Source: Piscicola geometra (lineage: Eukaryota; Annelida; Clitellata; Hirudinida; Piscicolidae). Taken from it: DNA of 64,000 nt. The stretch lies in assembly GCA_943735955.1 (NCBI GenBank), contig OX030961.1, positions 3,226,920-3,290,919 of the forward strand. Reading direction: 5' to 3'. The notes under the pieces are model-generated. The model was not told the origin of the DNA. It ran no database searches and saw only the letters and a program-made list of their open reading frames with translations. Below, piece after piece: positions 11,710 through 23,800 of the stretch (positions are counted from its first letter, which is position 1; each line of letters begins with the position of its first letter). Position numbers and translations under genes: made by a program.

Positions 11710-13809
11710 TCATCCCGGTCTTAACTTTAAATAATTCACCACAAATGATGATGAATGAACATCACACGAGACAACCTTTTGAGCTCCGAACACCTGGACC
11801 TTTCCGTTACTGAGTTGCGAAGTGAGCGAGTCAAGGCGATGTTGCATCTCTCCGAGACCCCCTCCCAACCTCTCCAACAAATCTTCCGCGGCCTTTCCCA
11901 TGGGGTGCGGCAATATTTCGATGTTGGCCTTCTTCCCAGGAGTCTCGTTCAGGGATAATTTAAGTGGCTCCGTGAAGTTGAAAGGCTCCGAAAAGTTTAT
12001 TGGGCCATCGGAGGAAATCAGATAAATCTCGAAGAGCTTTGAAACAATCTGAAGAATGGGACCCGCCGTCAAAACAACCAGTGTGCATTGCAGCCAGATT
12101 GATATTTTCTTCTGACTGAGTGAGTGAAGGATGCTTGATGTGAGGAAGGACTGCAGGCGCGGGGATGTGGCAATGACAACTGTGGTGCTGGTGATAAGAA
12201 TGGGGAAGAAAAAGAAAAAGAATGGATACTGTAAAAGTTCCGAAAGGAAGATGGAGAGGAAGAGAAATCCAAAACTAAGGGACATCAGGAACGATCGCTT
12301 CAACTTACGCCAAAGCATCCTTCCCTCACTGGGATTTCTCTGGTCTGATGGGTTCACATTGTTGGTTCCATTGTCGCCAACGCTGGAGTTGATGTTGCTA
12401 ACCCGTAATGACGTCATTGTGGTGAAGGCGGTTGATTGGCTGTTGCAAATACTCGTACTTATCGTCTTGCTTTTGATGTCGTTCTTTTTGTGATTGAAGA
12501 AGGAAAATTCTTGTGCGCATGACCTTTTCTCTACAAATATCTTTGCTTTTTGAGGACGCTTGAGTTTGCTGAAGGGATTTTCTCTTTTAGTTTTGTGTTG
12601 TTGTTGTTGGGGTTGGGGTTGTTGCTGTTGTGTGTGCACTTGAAGTTGTTGCTGCTCTAAATGAATTTGTTGATTAGAAAATTGTGGTTGTTGATGAAAA
12701 TTCGTTTGTTGCAGCTGATGGTGGTGTTGAAGCAGTGGTTGTTTTTTGTGACGATGCTTAAAGACGAATCGAAAAAAGGGCCTGGTTGTTGAGTGATTGC
12801 TCGGGACATTGCCTTTGCAGGAAAGCGCACTCTTCAATGATTTTTTCACATTTATCTTATTTCTACTACTCGATCTGATATCCACTTCTCTCTGTTCTTC
12901 TTGTGGCAGTTGTAGTTGTATTTGTTCGTGTTGATTTGTGCGTTGTGGACTTTGATTGATTTGCAGTTGTTGTGGCTGTTGAGAAAGCTCTTGTTGTTGT
13001 TGTTGTAGCTGCAGCAATATTTGTTGTCGGTGGTGGAATTCTTGACAACAAATTCTACAAAGTTTGATTGGGCCTTCTATTTGAGGAACATTCTCATCGA
13101 TGTTTAGAGCATCAGGGGTCCCTCTACAAACCCTTCTCATAGGAAAAGTGTTGATATGTTGGTTCTGTTCTCTAGGAACATTAGAAAGGTTGTCGACTGA
13201 ACTGTTGTACGCGTAATTGTTGTTGTCGTTGTCGTTGCAACTTTCATTGCTAGCATAGTTGTTTATTGTATGGTCTACGTTACACTGAAACCTCTTGCCC
13301 TGGTGTCTGTGCTGCCCGACTTTGCAATGGAGTGAGTTGTGTCTTTTCAGACTCAAAGCATAAGAAACCTCTGAATCAACGCACGCAGGTTCGTCTTCAT
13401 TGCTGATGTTATGTTCGTCAAGATTCAGGACGGGTGGTAAATCGTTATTTTGGTTAAAGCGCTGGTTTCCTTCATCACCGAAGCCCGGTGGTTTGTTACT
13501 GGCGTCGCTGTCAAGGTTCAAAGCAAGGAGGTGCTGTTGAGTGGAACAGCGAGCACAATGTTTATGACCTCGTGGCTGGAAAGGCTGGAAGAAGGGAGGA
13601 AATGCAGGGAGTTGCGAATAACCGGATGTGACGTCAGGAAGCTTGAAAAGCACTTCGCCTTGCGGTTCCGTTCCTAATTTAGAGCTTAGTTCTGCTCCGG
13701 CAAAGTTGTCATTTTTGCTTTCCATCGTCCGTTTCAAATGGCCTTCGAGGAGAACTTGGCATCCAGTGTGTGATATCTTCTCTGCGTGTTCTGGAAGGTT
13801 TGAAGGCAT
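11710..13809 (-). CDS. Gln-rich protein with C-terminal membrane segments (699 aa)
   Basis: A single open exon from ATG 13809 to TGA 11710, with AATAAA 19 nt past the stop, so the 3' end looks real. The N-terminal 215 residues are hydrophilic with two Cys pairs (KHCARCS and LCRICCQ). The middle has long Gln/His-rich tracts and basic patches (KRENPFSKLKRPQKAKIF). Near residues 510-610 there are hydrophobic stretches (FLMSLSFGFLFLSIFL, FPILITSTTVVIA and LQCTLVVLTAGPILQIV), then a tail with three N-glycosylation sequons (NFS, NFT, NET) and a short heptad-like helix (LLERLGGGLGEMQHRLDSL). The layout suggests a large cytoplasmic N-terminus anchored in a membrane. It is not recognised. A 5' exon cannot be excluded. 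Confidence 0.6.
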   Translation of the reverse strand: MPSNLPEHAEKISHTGCQVLLEGHLKRTMESKNDNFAGAELSSKLGTEPQGEVLFKLPDVTSGYSQLPAFPPFFQPFQPRGHKHCARCSTQQHLLALNLDSDASNKPPGFGDEGNQRFNQNNDLPPVLNLDEHNISNEDEPACVDSEVSYALSLKRHNSLHCKVGQHRHQGKRFQCNVDHTINNYASNESCNDNDNNNYAYNSSVDNLSNVPREQNQHINTFPMRRVCRGTPDALNIDENVPQIEGPIKLCRICCQEFHHRQQILLQLQQQQQELSQQPQQLQINQSPQRTNQHEQIQLQLPQEEQREVDIRSSSRNKINVKKSLKSALSCKGNVPSNHSTTRPFFRFVFKHRHKKQPLLQHHHQLQQTNFHQQPQFSNQQIHLEQQQLQVHTQQQQPQPQQQQHKTKRENPFSKLKRPQKAKIFVEKRSCAQEFSFFNHKKNDIKSKTISTSICNSQSTAFTTMTSLRVSNINSSVGDNGTNNVNPSDQRNPSEGRMLWRKLKRSFLMSLSFGFLFLSIFLSELLQYPFFFFFFPILITSTTVVIATSPRLQSFLTSSILHSLSQKKISIWLQCTLVVLTAGPILQIVSKLFEIYLISSDGPINFSEPFNFTEPLKLSLNETPGKKANIEILPHPMGKAAEDLLERLGGGLGEMQHRLDSLTSQLSNGKVQVFGAQKVVSCDVHSSSFVVNYLKLRPG

Positions 13810-14629
13810 TGAGAAGTTTGTAATCGCAAAAGGTTTTCTTGAAAATAATTTGCGAGTGACTTAATGTAATTCAAATAAAATGTTCGAAACAAAAGTATAA
13901 ATAAAAAAACACAAAAATCTATTAAAAATAACAATAAGGATCCCCATAAAATATTTGCATTTGATTTTTTCGAACAAAATTTTTTCTTTAGTGCGCCCAT
14001 ACACAAGTGTTCACGGTAGTGTGAAGAAGCCCTGAATGCTCATCAACCGTCGAAGCTATCCCCCTTTAGGATTATGTATTAAGGGTGTAATGAACATTCG
14101 GAACTTTGCTTTATTTTAAAACCAAATTGGCAATTTAGTGAGTTCGAAAAAATCATTTTAAAAAAAGAGTTTCAAAACTACGAGCTCGAAAAGAGTTTTG
14201 TTAGTGACTTTGAGGATGCCGACTTAGAAAAAGTGAAAAACATACCGCGCGCTTGAAAACTCTCATAAACCAATAAGCGTCTTAGAATCAAGTAAACGTC
14301 GAAAAACAAGCGAAAAACTTTTTATGCACACAGAAAGTAACAGATTACCCTTATCTAGTTTCTTAGAAAAATTAGAAAAAAACAAAAGAAACTTTTAAGT
14401 TAAAACAAAACACACAATAAAACTCTAATTTCGTTTTTTAACTAAAAAAATGTAAAATTATAGAAAAAAACGCTGAATAGTAAAAAGCAAAGGAAACATC
14501 GTGGCGAGCGGCCTTAGCTTACATTGGCAAGGTCACATGGGTTAAAGCTCTCCTGATGAAGAGCACCACGCTTGAGTCATCATTATGGTAGTTGCTTTGA
14601 CGGCTTTATACTGATTAAGCGCTTCTTTA

Positions 14630-14637
14630 TGACGTCA
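14630..14637. promoter_or_regulatory. CRE-like octamer TGACGTCA
   Basis: A perfect palindromic cAMP-response-element octamer about 820 bp upstream of the ATG of the Gln-rich gene. Two more copies lie inside that gene at 12409-12416 and 13629-13636. Function is inferred from the motif alone. Confidence 0.3.
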
Positions 14638-15020
14638 TGGCCGTTAGTAATATCGCTTCACTTTTACTTTTTTCATTATCTCTGTCCATTTTGACACTTT
14701 TGCGATTATGGGTTTTGATTGCTGACGTTTTGCGTTTGATGTGCTTGGCGCTTTGTTGAAGGCAGTTTTAAAATTGTTTTTATTTTTTTACTACTCTTAA
14801 ATCTAATTAAAACTTTTATAAAAACCATGCCAGCCGTGAACTCATAACCATATATTTCAAATATTTCTTTTACAAACCATGAAAATCTTGATAGGAATGC
14901 AACAACAATTACATTAATTTCTATTTTTTAAATTACATTCCAATAGTCCCGGCACAACTATAGTAGCGCCTGTCAGATCAAGAAATAATGATAAGTCAAT
15001 AACAACACTAAGACAAACCT

Positions 15021-15038
15021 TGATGCTATCATCATCAT

Positions 15039-15116
<78 letters not shown>

Positions 15117-15185
15117 AGTCATCATCATCATAAGCATCATCATCATCATCATTATTATTGTTACCATCATCATTATTATTATTAT
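15021..15185. repeat. (ATC)n microsatellite
   Basis: Long nearly pure tcatcatca run, then an interrupted catcatcatt/att portion. Long open frames through it on either strand are artefacts of the repeat. Confidence 0.95.
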
Positions 15186-15492
15186 TATCCTCATCTTTTT
15201 TTTCCAAAAAAACACACATCACTTCTGTTTAATTCAAATCGCGTTTTCTATCGATATTTTTTTCGAAAAGGAAAAAAAGGATTTTCGATTATGTACAATG
15301 TACATAAAAACTTTCATACTTATCTTTCTTTTTCTAAAATATAAATTCAATTAATATAAGTAGGACTAGTTGAGATAATATTTAAAGTTTACTTAATATT
15401 ATATTATTTTTAATACGATCTTTATTAATAAATCGATGCGTCATACAGCGTGGGATTATCGTGCCCATAACAGAGTTTTGTGCCTTGTTTAT

Positions 15493-15494
15493 CA

Positions 15495-15527
<33 letters not shown>
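15493..15527. repeat. (ATT)n microsatellite
   Basis: Twelve or so uninterrupted att units, just upstream of the exon at 15633. Confidence 0.9.
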
Positions 15528-15528
<1 letters not shown>

Positions 15529-15632
15529 ATTAAACATTTTTTAATATTTTTGTAATATCTTTGTATATATGTATAGATAATGTAGATCTTTTAATTCTGT
15601 TGATCACCCATCTCTTCTGTCTTCTAAACCAG

Positions 15633-16933
15633 CAAGATACTAAGAATTGTATCGACAATGGAGCGGAGATTAACGTAAGGGAAAGATTGTTAAACAAATG
15701 GAATCACCGTTTCCTATTGATTCTGCTAATGAGACTTAATGAAAAAAATTAATGCATAAATGCTAGACCTAAAATGTATATTGTGATTTTCTTTTTACAT
15801 CGATTTTCAATTTATCAAACTTATTTGTAATTTTTTTATATGAAAAAAATATATTTAATTTTTGTTTCCGCTACATTATCACTTTCTCGCTACCGAAAGT
15901 GGGCTGGTTGCGTCACTATATGACAGATTGACAAATTCAAGGTGCCAGATGCCACAAAATGATATTATTATTATTTTCATTATTACTACTCTGCTAATAC
16001 TTCTATTTTTCCAAATATATATCTATTTCCCATTTGCAAATTTTTTATTGATATTTTTTTACTTTTTTCTTATTTGTGGGCGTTAAGAAGGCATGATTAT
16101 TTTTGATTTACTGCTAGTAGTAGTATTTTTGTGTTCAAAAATTTTCAAACAATTTTTTTACATAAAACAACTTTCAGGATTTTAGATAAATCGTTTATAA
16201 TTTAGAAACTATAAATCAAAGATACAAATCCGTGTAATTGTTTTTTGAACCTTTAAATTTAGTTCTTTTAAAGTTCTTTTTGAGTTCTTTTCGAAAATCA
16301 AAATGATTTTTTTCCTAAATATTAATGTCAAGCTTTTAGAAAAATTAACTAAAATATTTTAATTTTTTTATATCTATTTTATTATTAATTCATGAAATCA
16401 GGAACTCAAATTACCAAGTTGATTCAAAAATAAATAATTAAATTATCTTTGGAATAACTAATAGTGTTTTAAAATAATTTAAAACATAAACTCATATTTT
16501 TAATTCAGAATTTTTAAGCATAATTTTTTTTTCTCCAATTAAAATTGAATCGATTTTATTCTTGAAATAAACTCTATTTTGAGTCATCGATGTATGTTGC
16601 ACCTCTTTCTGTTTTCAATGTAATAAAACTTTTTTTTAAATAGTTTCACCTACCTTCTAATCAGATCCTCCTTATTACCTTGACGACATCAATGCAACTC
16701 TGATAATTCAATTAGAAAATCATTCAAAAGATATAGACAGTCTGTCAAAACACTGTGAGCATTATAAAAAAAACTTGCTTTTTATGGTTTAATTATAAAA
16801 AGATTTTTTTAAACTTGTTTATTTTTTGTATTACCAGAGAGAAGTGGGCTCTTTATATACGAATACACGTGCATATATGTGTCCTAACCCTGAATTGACT
16901 TTCCAAATCAAGGAGAAGACAAACGATCTTTAG
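15633..16933 (+). CDS. 3' part of a small helical protein gene, unrecognised
   Basis: Four short segments carry good splice signals and protein-like sequence. They are 15633-15674 (ILRIVSTMERRL), 15900-15941 (TGLVASLYDRLTNSR), 16665-16754 (PPYYLDDINATLIIQLENHS, then KDIDSLSKH) and 16845-16933 (GSLYTNTRAYMCPNPELTFQ up to a TAG). The first two join in phase, as do the last two. The middle join does not (2 nt left against 1 nt needed), so a micro-exon or a different boundary is missing. The sequence looks like a helical, perhaps coiled-coil, subunit. I do not recognise the family. The 5' end is not seen. Confidence 0.45.
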
Positions 16934-17826
16934 GTCTTATTTTCGAGAATTGATAAAGAGTTTAAGCATGACCGATCACTCTGATAATATCTGCTTCTTG
17001 AAGTTTGTTAAAAATAATCTTGTTTAAATAATTTAAATTGATATATCCATTACGAAAATCCACTTCATGCATTGGCTATTTTAGGCCGATCTGGGCGTCC
17101 ATGCATCGCATCTACTTCACTTTTATAGGGGGGCAGTTATCGTGGAAAAGCTGTTAAAGTAGAGTGAGGTTTTAAAGGTAGACATAAGTTACGATAAATT
17201 TCAAGTAACGGTCGGTTCGGAAGCGTGATGCTCGAAATAGACGTGTTGTCGACCAGAGGTGATCGTGGCAGATTGCAAACCCACACGTACTGTGGTCAAA
17301 CGCAAAAATATAATCCTATTCGTGTAAAGAAGTTTTTTTAAATACTACATTTTACTCACGAGTTCCATGAAAAGTTTTCATCCCGTATCTAATCATGGCC
17401 GTCATTAATAAAACTAATTAAATGGCTGAATGAGAAAAAGACGAACTCATATACTTTTTGCACATGCTTGTATGCGGTTTGATTATAAAAGAAACTTGAG
17501 CGTTATATATAGACGAGATTATGCAGTAAATAAGGCAGAAAAGAGATGAAATATTGAAGTAAAGAAATCGAATTTAAATGCAGTGTAAAGATAGTCAAGA
17601 TTAACTCGGCGTTTTTAATGATTTAGTGACAACTTATTCCTGAGTTTATTATATCCATTTAGAATATATTCTTTATTTGAATACTTCAAAACACCTATGT
17701 AGACTTAATTAGTTAAGCCATGAATGTAAGCCTATTTAAAAGCTATTTTGCTCAAAGTTTAAAGACAACTCAAATAAATGCGAAGGTTGATTAAGTTTGA
17801 TTTTTGATCGATCTATTCTTTATCTA
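16934..17826. other. Intergenic upstream of the ROCO gene
   Basis: No exon seen. The part at 17050-17290 is richer in G+C than its surroundings, with an inverted CCAAT (attgg) near 17071, and a TATATATAG run lies near 17505. Any of these could belong to the promoter of the ROCO gene. Confidence 0.5.
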
Positions 17827-20800
17827 ATGGATGAGTCTAAAGAAAAAATTCCCTGCATACGATTAATCTACGATGAAAAAACAACATATGATGACTTCAA
17901 AGTGAGTACAGCAATACATTATAATTCAAAGCCTTTTTTTAATTTTTTAGTTATTTAACATAGTTTCTTTCTATCATATAAAAAATATAATTGAAATATC
18001 TTTTAAAATTGAAGATCAAAACCCAAAAAAGCAAAGAGTTGTTTAAAAAAAGTCAACCATCAAAAAAGCCAAAATATTTACTTGTATTCAAAAAATGCGA
18101 AATCTTCACTGAAATGATTGACGACTTGGAAAGCCTTCGAAGCATTCTTGACTTCAAGAATGTTCTCAAGCTATCCATCCAATCCCGTTCCATCACTTCC
18201 AAAGAGTTGGCCATCCTTCTTGGCCAAAGTTCTTCCCTCGTTTCCTTCAGACTGGTCCACTGCATGGCTCTGTGCAGTGTTTTTCTGAAAGCGTTGTCTA
18301 CTTGTGTTTCACTCAAGTCTGTCATGTTAAGGAAAAAATTTACCCCTTCGAGCGATTCTTTTGAAGATAAAGTAGGAGTGTAATTTCACTTTTAAAACTT
18401 ATTGGCAAAGTGATCCATAGAATTTTATGCATTTTCGAACATTAATTTTTAATTGTTTTATAACTCAGATTTTAGCAGGTTTGACGAAATCCTGTGGTGA
18501 CTTGGAGTTGAGAACAGTAGTGGTGGAAGGTTACGGAGGAGACAGTGAAGTTGAGGTTGTGATACCTTTTCTTCAATTTTTATTTCAGTTCAGAATTTTT
18601 ATTGAAGTTTCAGATCGTTTTTCAGAGTTTAATGTTTTCTTTTTAGACTTAAAAATAATACTTGAGAGCAGATAGGATTAGTGGTTGAAGTTAACGGGAG
18701 CAAGTTTTGCGTATGAACCTTCATGCATTAAGATAACAAACCAGTGGAATAAGCAATGAATGAGTTTTTCTTTTTTATATGAATCAAGAACTTACCTAAA
18801 AATACTTATTTAACGTTTATTTTTAGAATATTTTTATTTAAAGATTGTATGTTAAACTGCGAATTAAATCAAAGTTTTTCAAAAACGTGTCTAGAAAGAA
18901 ATGATTGGTTTTTAAACTTTCACCAACAAAATACGCAATAAATATTATAAGCATAAAAAAATAGAAATAATAAGTTGTAAATATTGTGAATTATTATTTG
19001 AGTAAATTAACGAAAGATGATTGAATTAAAGAAATATTAAAAGAATGGAAGATGACGAAATGCCTTAATAAAAGTTTAAACGCATGAGTGATCGGTAAGA
19101 CAGCAGACGAATGTCTTTTGGGACGGCTTATTAGAGATACAAATGACCATTCTAGACATTTACTGGTGTCATTCTTCAAGGGGCTTTGGAAATATATTTC
19201 CAATGATTGGTTCGTGTGCATTATTGGTGAACTAGAAAGTCCCATATATATATATATTTTTCTAAATTATAATTTTGAATTATATATATAAATAAAATAT
19301 TTATTTTAAACTTCAAAGATAGCTTTTTTCACTGATACTTTCTGCTCGAGTTTGAGAAGATTCGGTGGCGAGATATGCTCAATGGTTGGTAAGAGGTTTA
19401 AAAAAAATTAACATAGAGTAAACTGTATTTCTGCAATCTAACCCACAGAAGTTGTTTGAGAAGTGTACCTACCTCTCTGAAGTGTCTCTGTCTGGAGCCA
19501 ATGTTAGTTTTAGAAATGTAACTCAGAAATCCACTAATGCACCGCAAATGCGTGTCGTTCATTTAACTGACCCTTAATAATCGTCAATGAATTGTCAAAG
19601 AGTAAGATCGTAATTTCTCACAAACAATCACTAACCGACAGCTGACGGATGAGTTTGTGGAAAGACTAACGAAGACGTGTGTTCGACTGAAAAGCCTCAG
19701 TCTCGTCAACAGTCCCAGCATTACTCGCCATTCCATCCAATCGATCACCAAGCACCTTCCAAAAATACTGGAAGTCCTATGCCTGTCCAGATGTCCATCG
19801 ATCAGGGAAGATGCTTTGTACGAATTGTCAAGCAAATGCTTGAAGCTAACACGCTTGATTGTCGATAAAACCGACATTCAACAACTAATTCCACAGCTTT
19901 TAAGCTTGAAAAATCTTAATTTTTTGAAAGTTGACAGTTATTTGGTTGGTAAACTGATTGGAAAAAAGATAACTGAGAGAGGTGAAGGGTTTTTTGATGA
20001 AAAATATTGGCTTGATTTGAGGGAAGCTTACTCAAGAAAGGTACTTTCATCCAACCAGTCTATTGTTTTGAGCCACCATCAACTCTGTAAACTATTCCCT
20101 GAATATGATCTCTTCTCTAGGTTAAATTTCCAAGAAAAACTAGTTTAATTTGTTAGTTAAAATTACAAAGTAAATAATACTTATTTTGGAAAATATACAT
20201 TTAAAAACTATCTATATTATAGTTACAGAATTTTTTTCCTTGGAGACAAAGGCTGTGGAAAGACTGAAATAATAAAAAAAATAAAAAATCTGTCATCTTA
20301 TCTTTTGGATTCTTCGTCAGCAACATCATTAGAAACTTCATTAAAGCAATATTCTTTTGGGAGCGACAATGAAACAAAAATTAATGCTGATCGTGAAAGA
20401 CTAGAAAAAGATAAAGAAGAAGATGATGATGATGATAAAGATGAAGAAGAATATGATGGTTGTTTTGAAAAAGAGAAATATCAAATGTATGAATTCATGG
20501 ATCACGGAGTTAACGATCGTACAGTTGATGAAAAAGTTGATCGAGAAAATGACAATATAAAGAAATGCGATGAGAATAATAATGAAGGGAATACTGAAAA
20601 TATAGATAATGAAGAAAAAGATAACAGCTTTAATAGTAGTGATGAAGATGATGATGATGATAGTGAAGAAAATCATTATGATGATAATAAAATATACTCG
20701 GAATTTTACACCTGGGTAGCTAAGCTCTCTAATGGAGGTTTGTAGTAGCATACAAAATAAGAAAAAACTTAGATTTTTGTCGAGTAATTTTGACTTTTAT

Positions 20801-23800
20801 TTCGATTAATTAATTAATTAATTAAAATAAATATAATTAATTAATTAATTAAAATAAATATAATTTTTGAGTTTTTGAGTTAAATAAAAATGTTAATAGT
20901 TACTTTTTATATTTTATTTTTTTCTTCAGAATCAAGACAACACTTCCAGCTCATCAACTGTTCATCACACCCGGTATCGCTTTAATGAGTGAATAGACAT
21001 CTCATAAAACTTGAAAGTTTTAAAATAGTTTTTATTTCATATTTAATTCTTTTGCAATTTTTTTCTAATTCTTCTTTTCTAGTGGCATAGTGGTCTTCTG
21101 AGCCCTATGTTCAACCAGCAAGATCTTTTTGTGATCGTATTTGACTTCAAAAACAAAAAGAGTTATGAAAGGTTTGATTATTAGAATTCATTTAACTGTT
21201 AAAATTATAATTTATTCACAAATTTAAACTTTAATTTTGAAAACAACAAACAAATTCTACGTTTTTTCTCATTCACCTTCATTTTTAATTTTTACACACA
21301 GATTATCAATTTATTGGAACATGTTACAACATAAAGTACCCATGTTTCATTTAATACATATATTAGTTACAATATTTTTATTTAAATCAAATCAAATAAC
21401 TGAAAATTATGTTAAAATAGTTTTTTGTAAAATTTAGTTCATTACTCATTATCAGATTGTGACTCCAAAAGTCTTAATCCTTGGTTATAAAGACGAAAAA
21501 ACACATATAAGAGAACCAGAATCTGAGATTTTGAAAAATCCTACAAATGAAAGCTCAGTGCATCCATATAGCGACACTGGACTGAGCATACTTAACGACA
21601 ACCATAAGAGTGAAAGAAACAGTGTATTGTACTTCATTAAAGAGAGTAACTTAAAGTTTCGTGACGAGGTTCAAAAAGAAATTACCCATCTCAAGTGAGA
21701 ACTTGTTTCAGACTTTAAAATTTAATCTTAAAACACTGAATAAAATGTAAATGAAAACTTTCAATTTTCCGCTATTTAAAAAAAATGACTACCATTTTTC
21801 ACACAATCAGGACATTAAATCCTAATGAAATGTTGAACTCCCATCTGAAACAACTTGAGTCACAACTCGCTAACAGATTTAACGGCAACAATGTCACCAA
21901 CAACAGTAGGAGTAACAAAGATGTTAACAAAGTCGGTTCTGATAACGATGAGTTTCTTCCTTTTGTATGTTTTGTATCAAAAGACAGAATGAATTGCTCG
22001 ATAGAGCAGACAAGATGTCGAATAGATAACGTAGGTATTATCGACTTTCTAAAACATTAGAACCTTTTAAAAAGTCTGCTTTCTTTTTTATATTTAAATT
22101 TTTGTTTACCAATTTTTAAAATTAATTATTCGTTAAAATTTTATACAGCAATGCATCGAACTGGTGTGTGTGATGGGCGCTTTACTGAATGGAACCACAG
22201 ACCTCCAAGAGATTACTGACATTTACAAAAGAGAAAGAATCTACCAACAAGATAGCTATAGTTTATTACTTAAATCGAAATCAAAAGCTTCCGAACAGAG
22301 AAATCAAACTGAGCCTTGCTTGCTTGAGTTAGAAAACGAACGTTTCTCACGACAAACAAGACAGAAAAAAATAATGAAAGCTTGTTCCTTGTCATTTCTT
22401 GAAGTGCTCAAAAAAATGCAATGTCATCTTCGAAACAATGTTCTGGTTAGTTTTTCAAAGTTCAAACGCTTGTTTGAGCGTTTTAACGGCAGAAAGGTCG
22501 ACACATCAATTGAGATCGAGCTGAAACTTTTCTGTTCACTGGTGGATTTAATAATATTCATAATGACGAACCTAACTATAGTTAAATGTGAAATAATATT
22601 TTTTTAATGTTTTAACATATTAATATTATTTCATTAAAAACTAAACTATTTTTTTTAATATCTACAGGGAATAGTCCAAGAGTTTGATTTTCGAAGACGT
22701 CAGCCTCATTGGTTGAGCGACAAAGACAACAAGCCAATCAAATGTCACGACTACTTTATTTGCCTCAACCCACTTAAGCTTGTCCAGCAAATAAGCTTGT
22801 TATATCTCACAGAGCCCCACCAATCACAGCTGAAAATCAATTCGAAGTTGTATTGGAATAGCTCGATTGGTCAAAGGCCTCCCCACGCTCGATGCTTATT
22901 GGACGCCTTGAAGAGGACCCGCACCAAGGGCCTGCTCGTGGAGTCATTGGTCCCACTAATCTTCAGTCCAGTACTGCAATTTTTGTTTTAAAATACTTAG
23001 TATTTTCAGTTATTTAGTATTTTTGTACAATTAACTTTTTAAAATACAAAGTTAATGATGCTTTTTTTGTTGTCCCAACCACAGGAAACCCCTCCGAGTG
23101 AAGACTACCTGAGGAATCTTCTGGAGTGGAGTTGTTGCATGGGAATCTTGAAAAAGATTCGCGACTCAGACTATTACTACTATAACAATCTATCGATTTC
23201 ATATAATGAAGAAAAAGATAAATTTGCTCAGAAAGATAAATTGAAGGAAAATGATAACACAGATTATTCCACCATAAACGAGAATACTAACTCAAAAAAG
23301 ATTTTTGGTATCAAGAGTCATAAAAACAATAAAAACCTATCAAAAGAAACAAACGATAATCATGAAGTTATAGATGACAAAAGTAATTTATCGACGTTTA
23401 CCTGCTGTGGCTTGAGTTCCTTCACTCAGTACTATCTCCTCAACACTTCACTCAACACTTACTCAATGCCGGTGATTGCCATTTTAGATTTTCTAAAAAC
23501 CATGAATTTGTAGAGTAAGATACGAAGATCTATCTCATGATATTTATGTTTTAAATATTTAAATATAATTCAGAACATAAATTGGAGCTCTAGACCGAAG
23601 AAAGAAGACATCCAAATAACATGGAGATTTGAATTTCCTATTCATATTCCCTGCTTTTTGGTTAATTCAGTGGTTGCATGCATATTCAATAAACTTCTTC
23701 ATATTCATGAGTTCAGTTCAAACAACCTTTCAAGTATTCCTAAAGAAGGTCGGTTATTTTAAGAAAAATCTAGATAATTTAAATATACAAAATGCTTTAC

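Larger units (their letters stand above)
13810..15632. other. Intergenic with CRE-like site and trinucleotide repeats
   Basis: The first kilobase is the likely 5' flank of the minus-strand Gln-rich gene and holds a perfect TGACGTCA. The rest is AT-rich with (ATC)n and (ATT)n tracts. No coding exon was identified. Confidence 0.6.
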
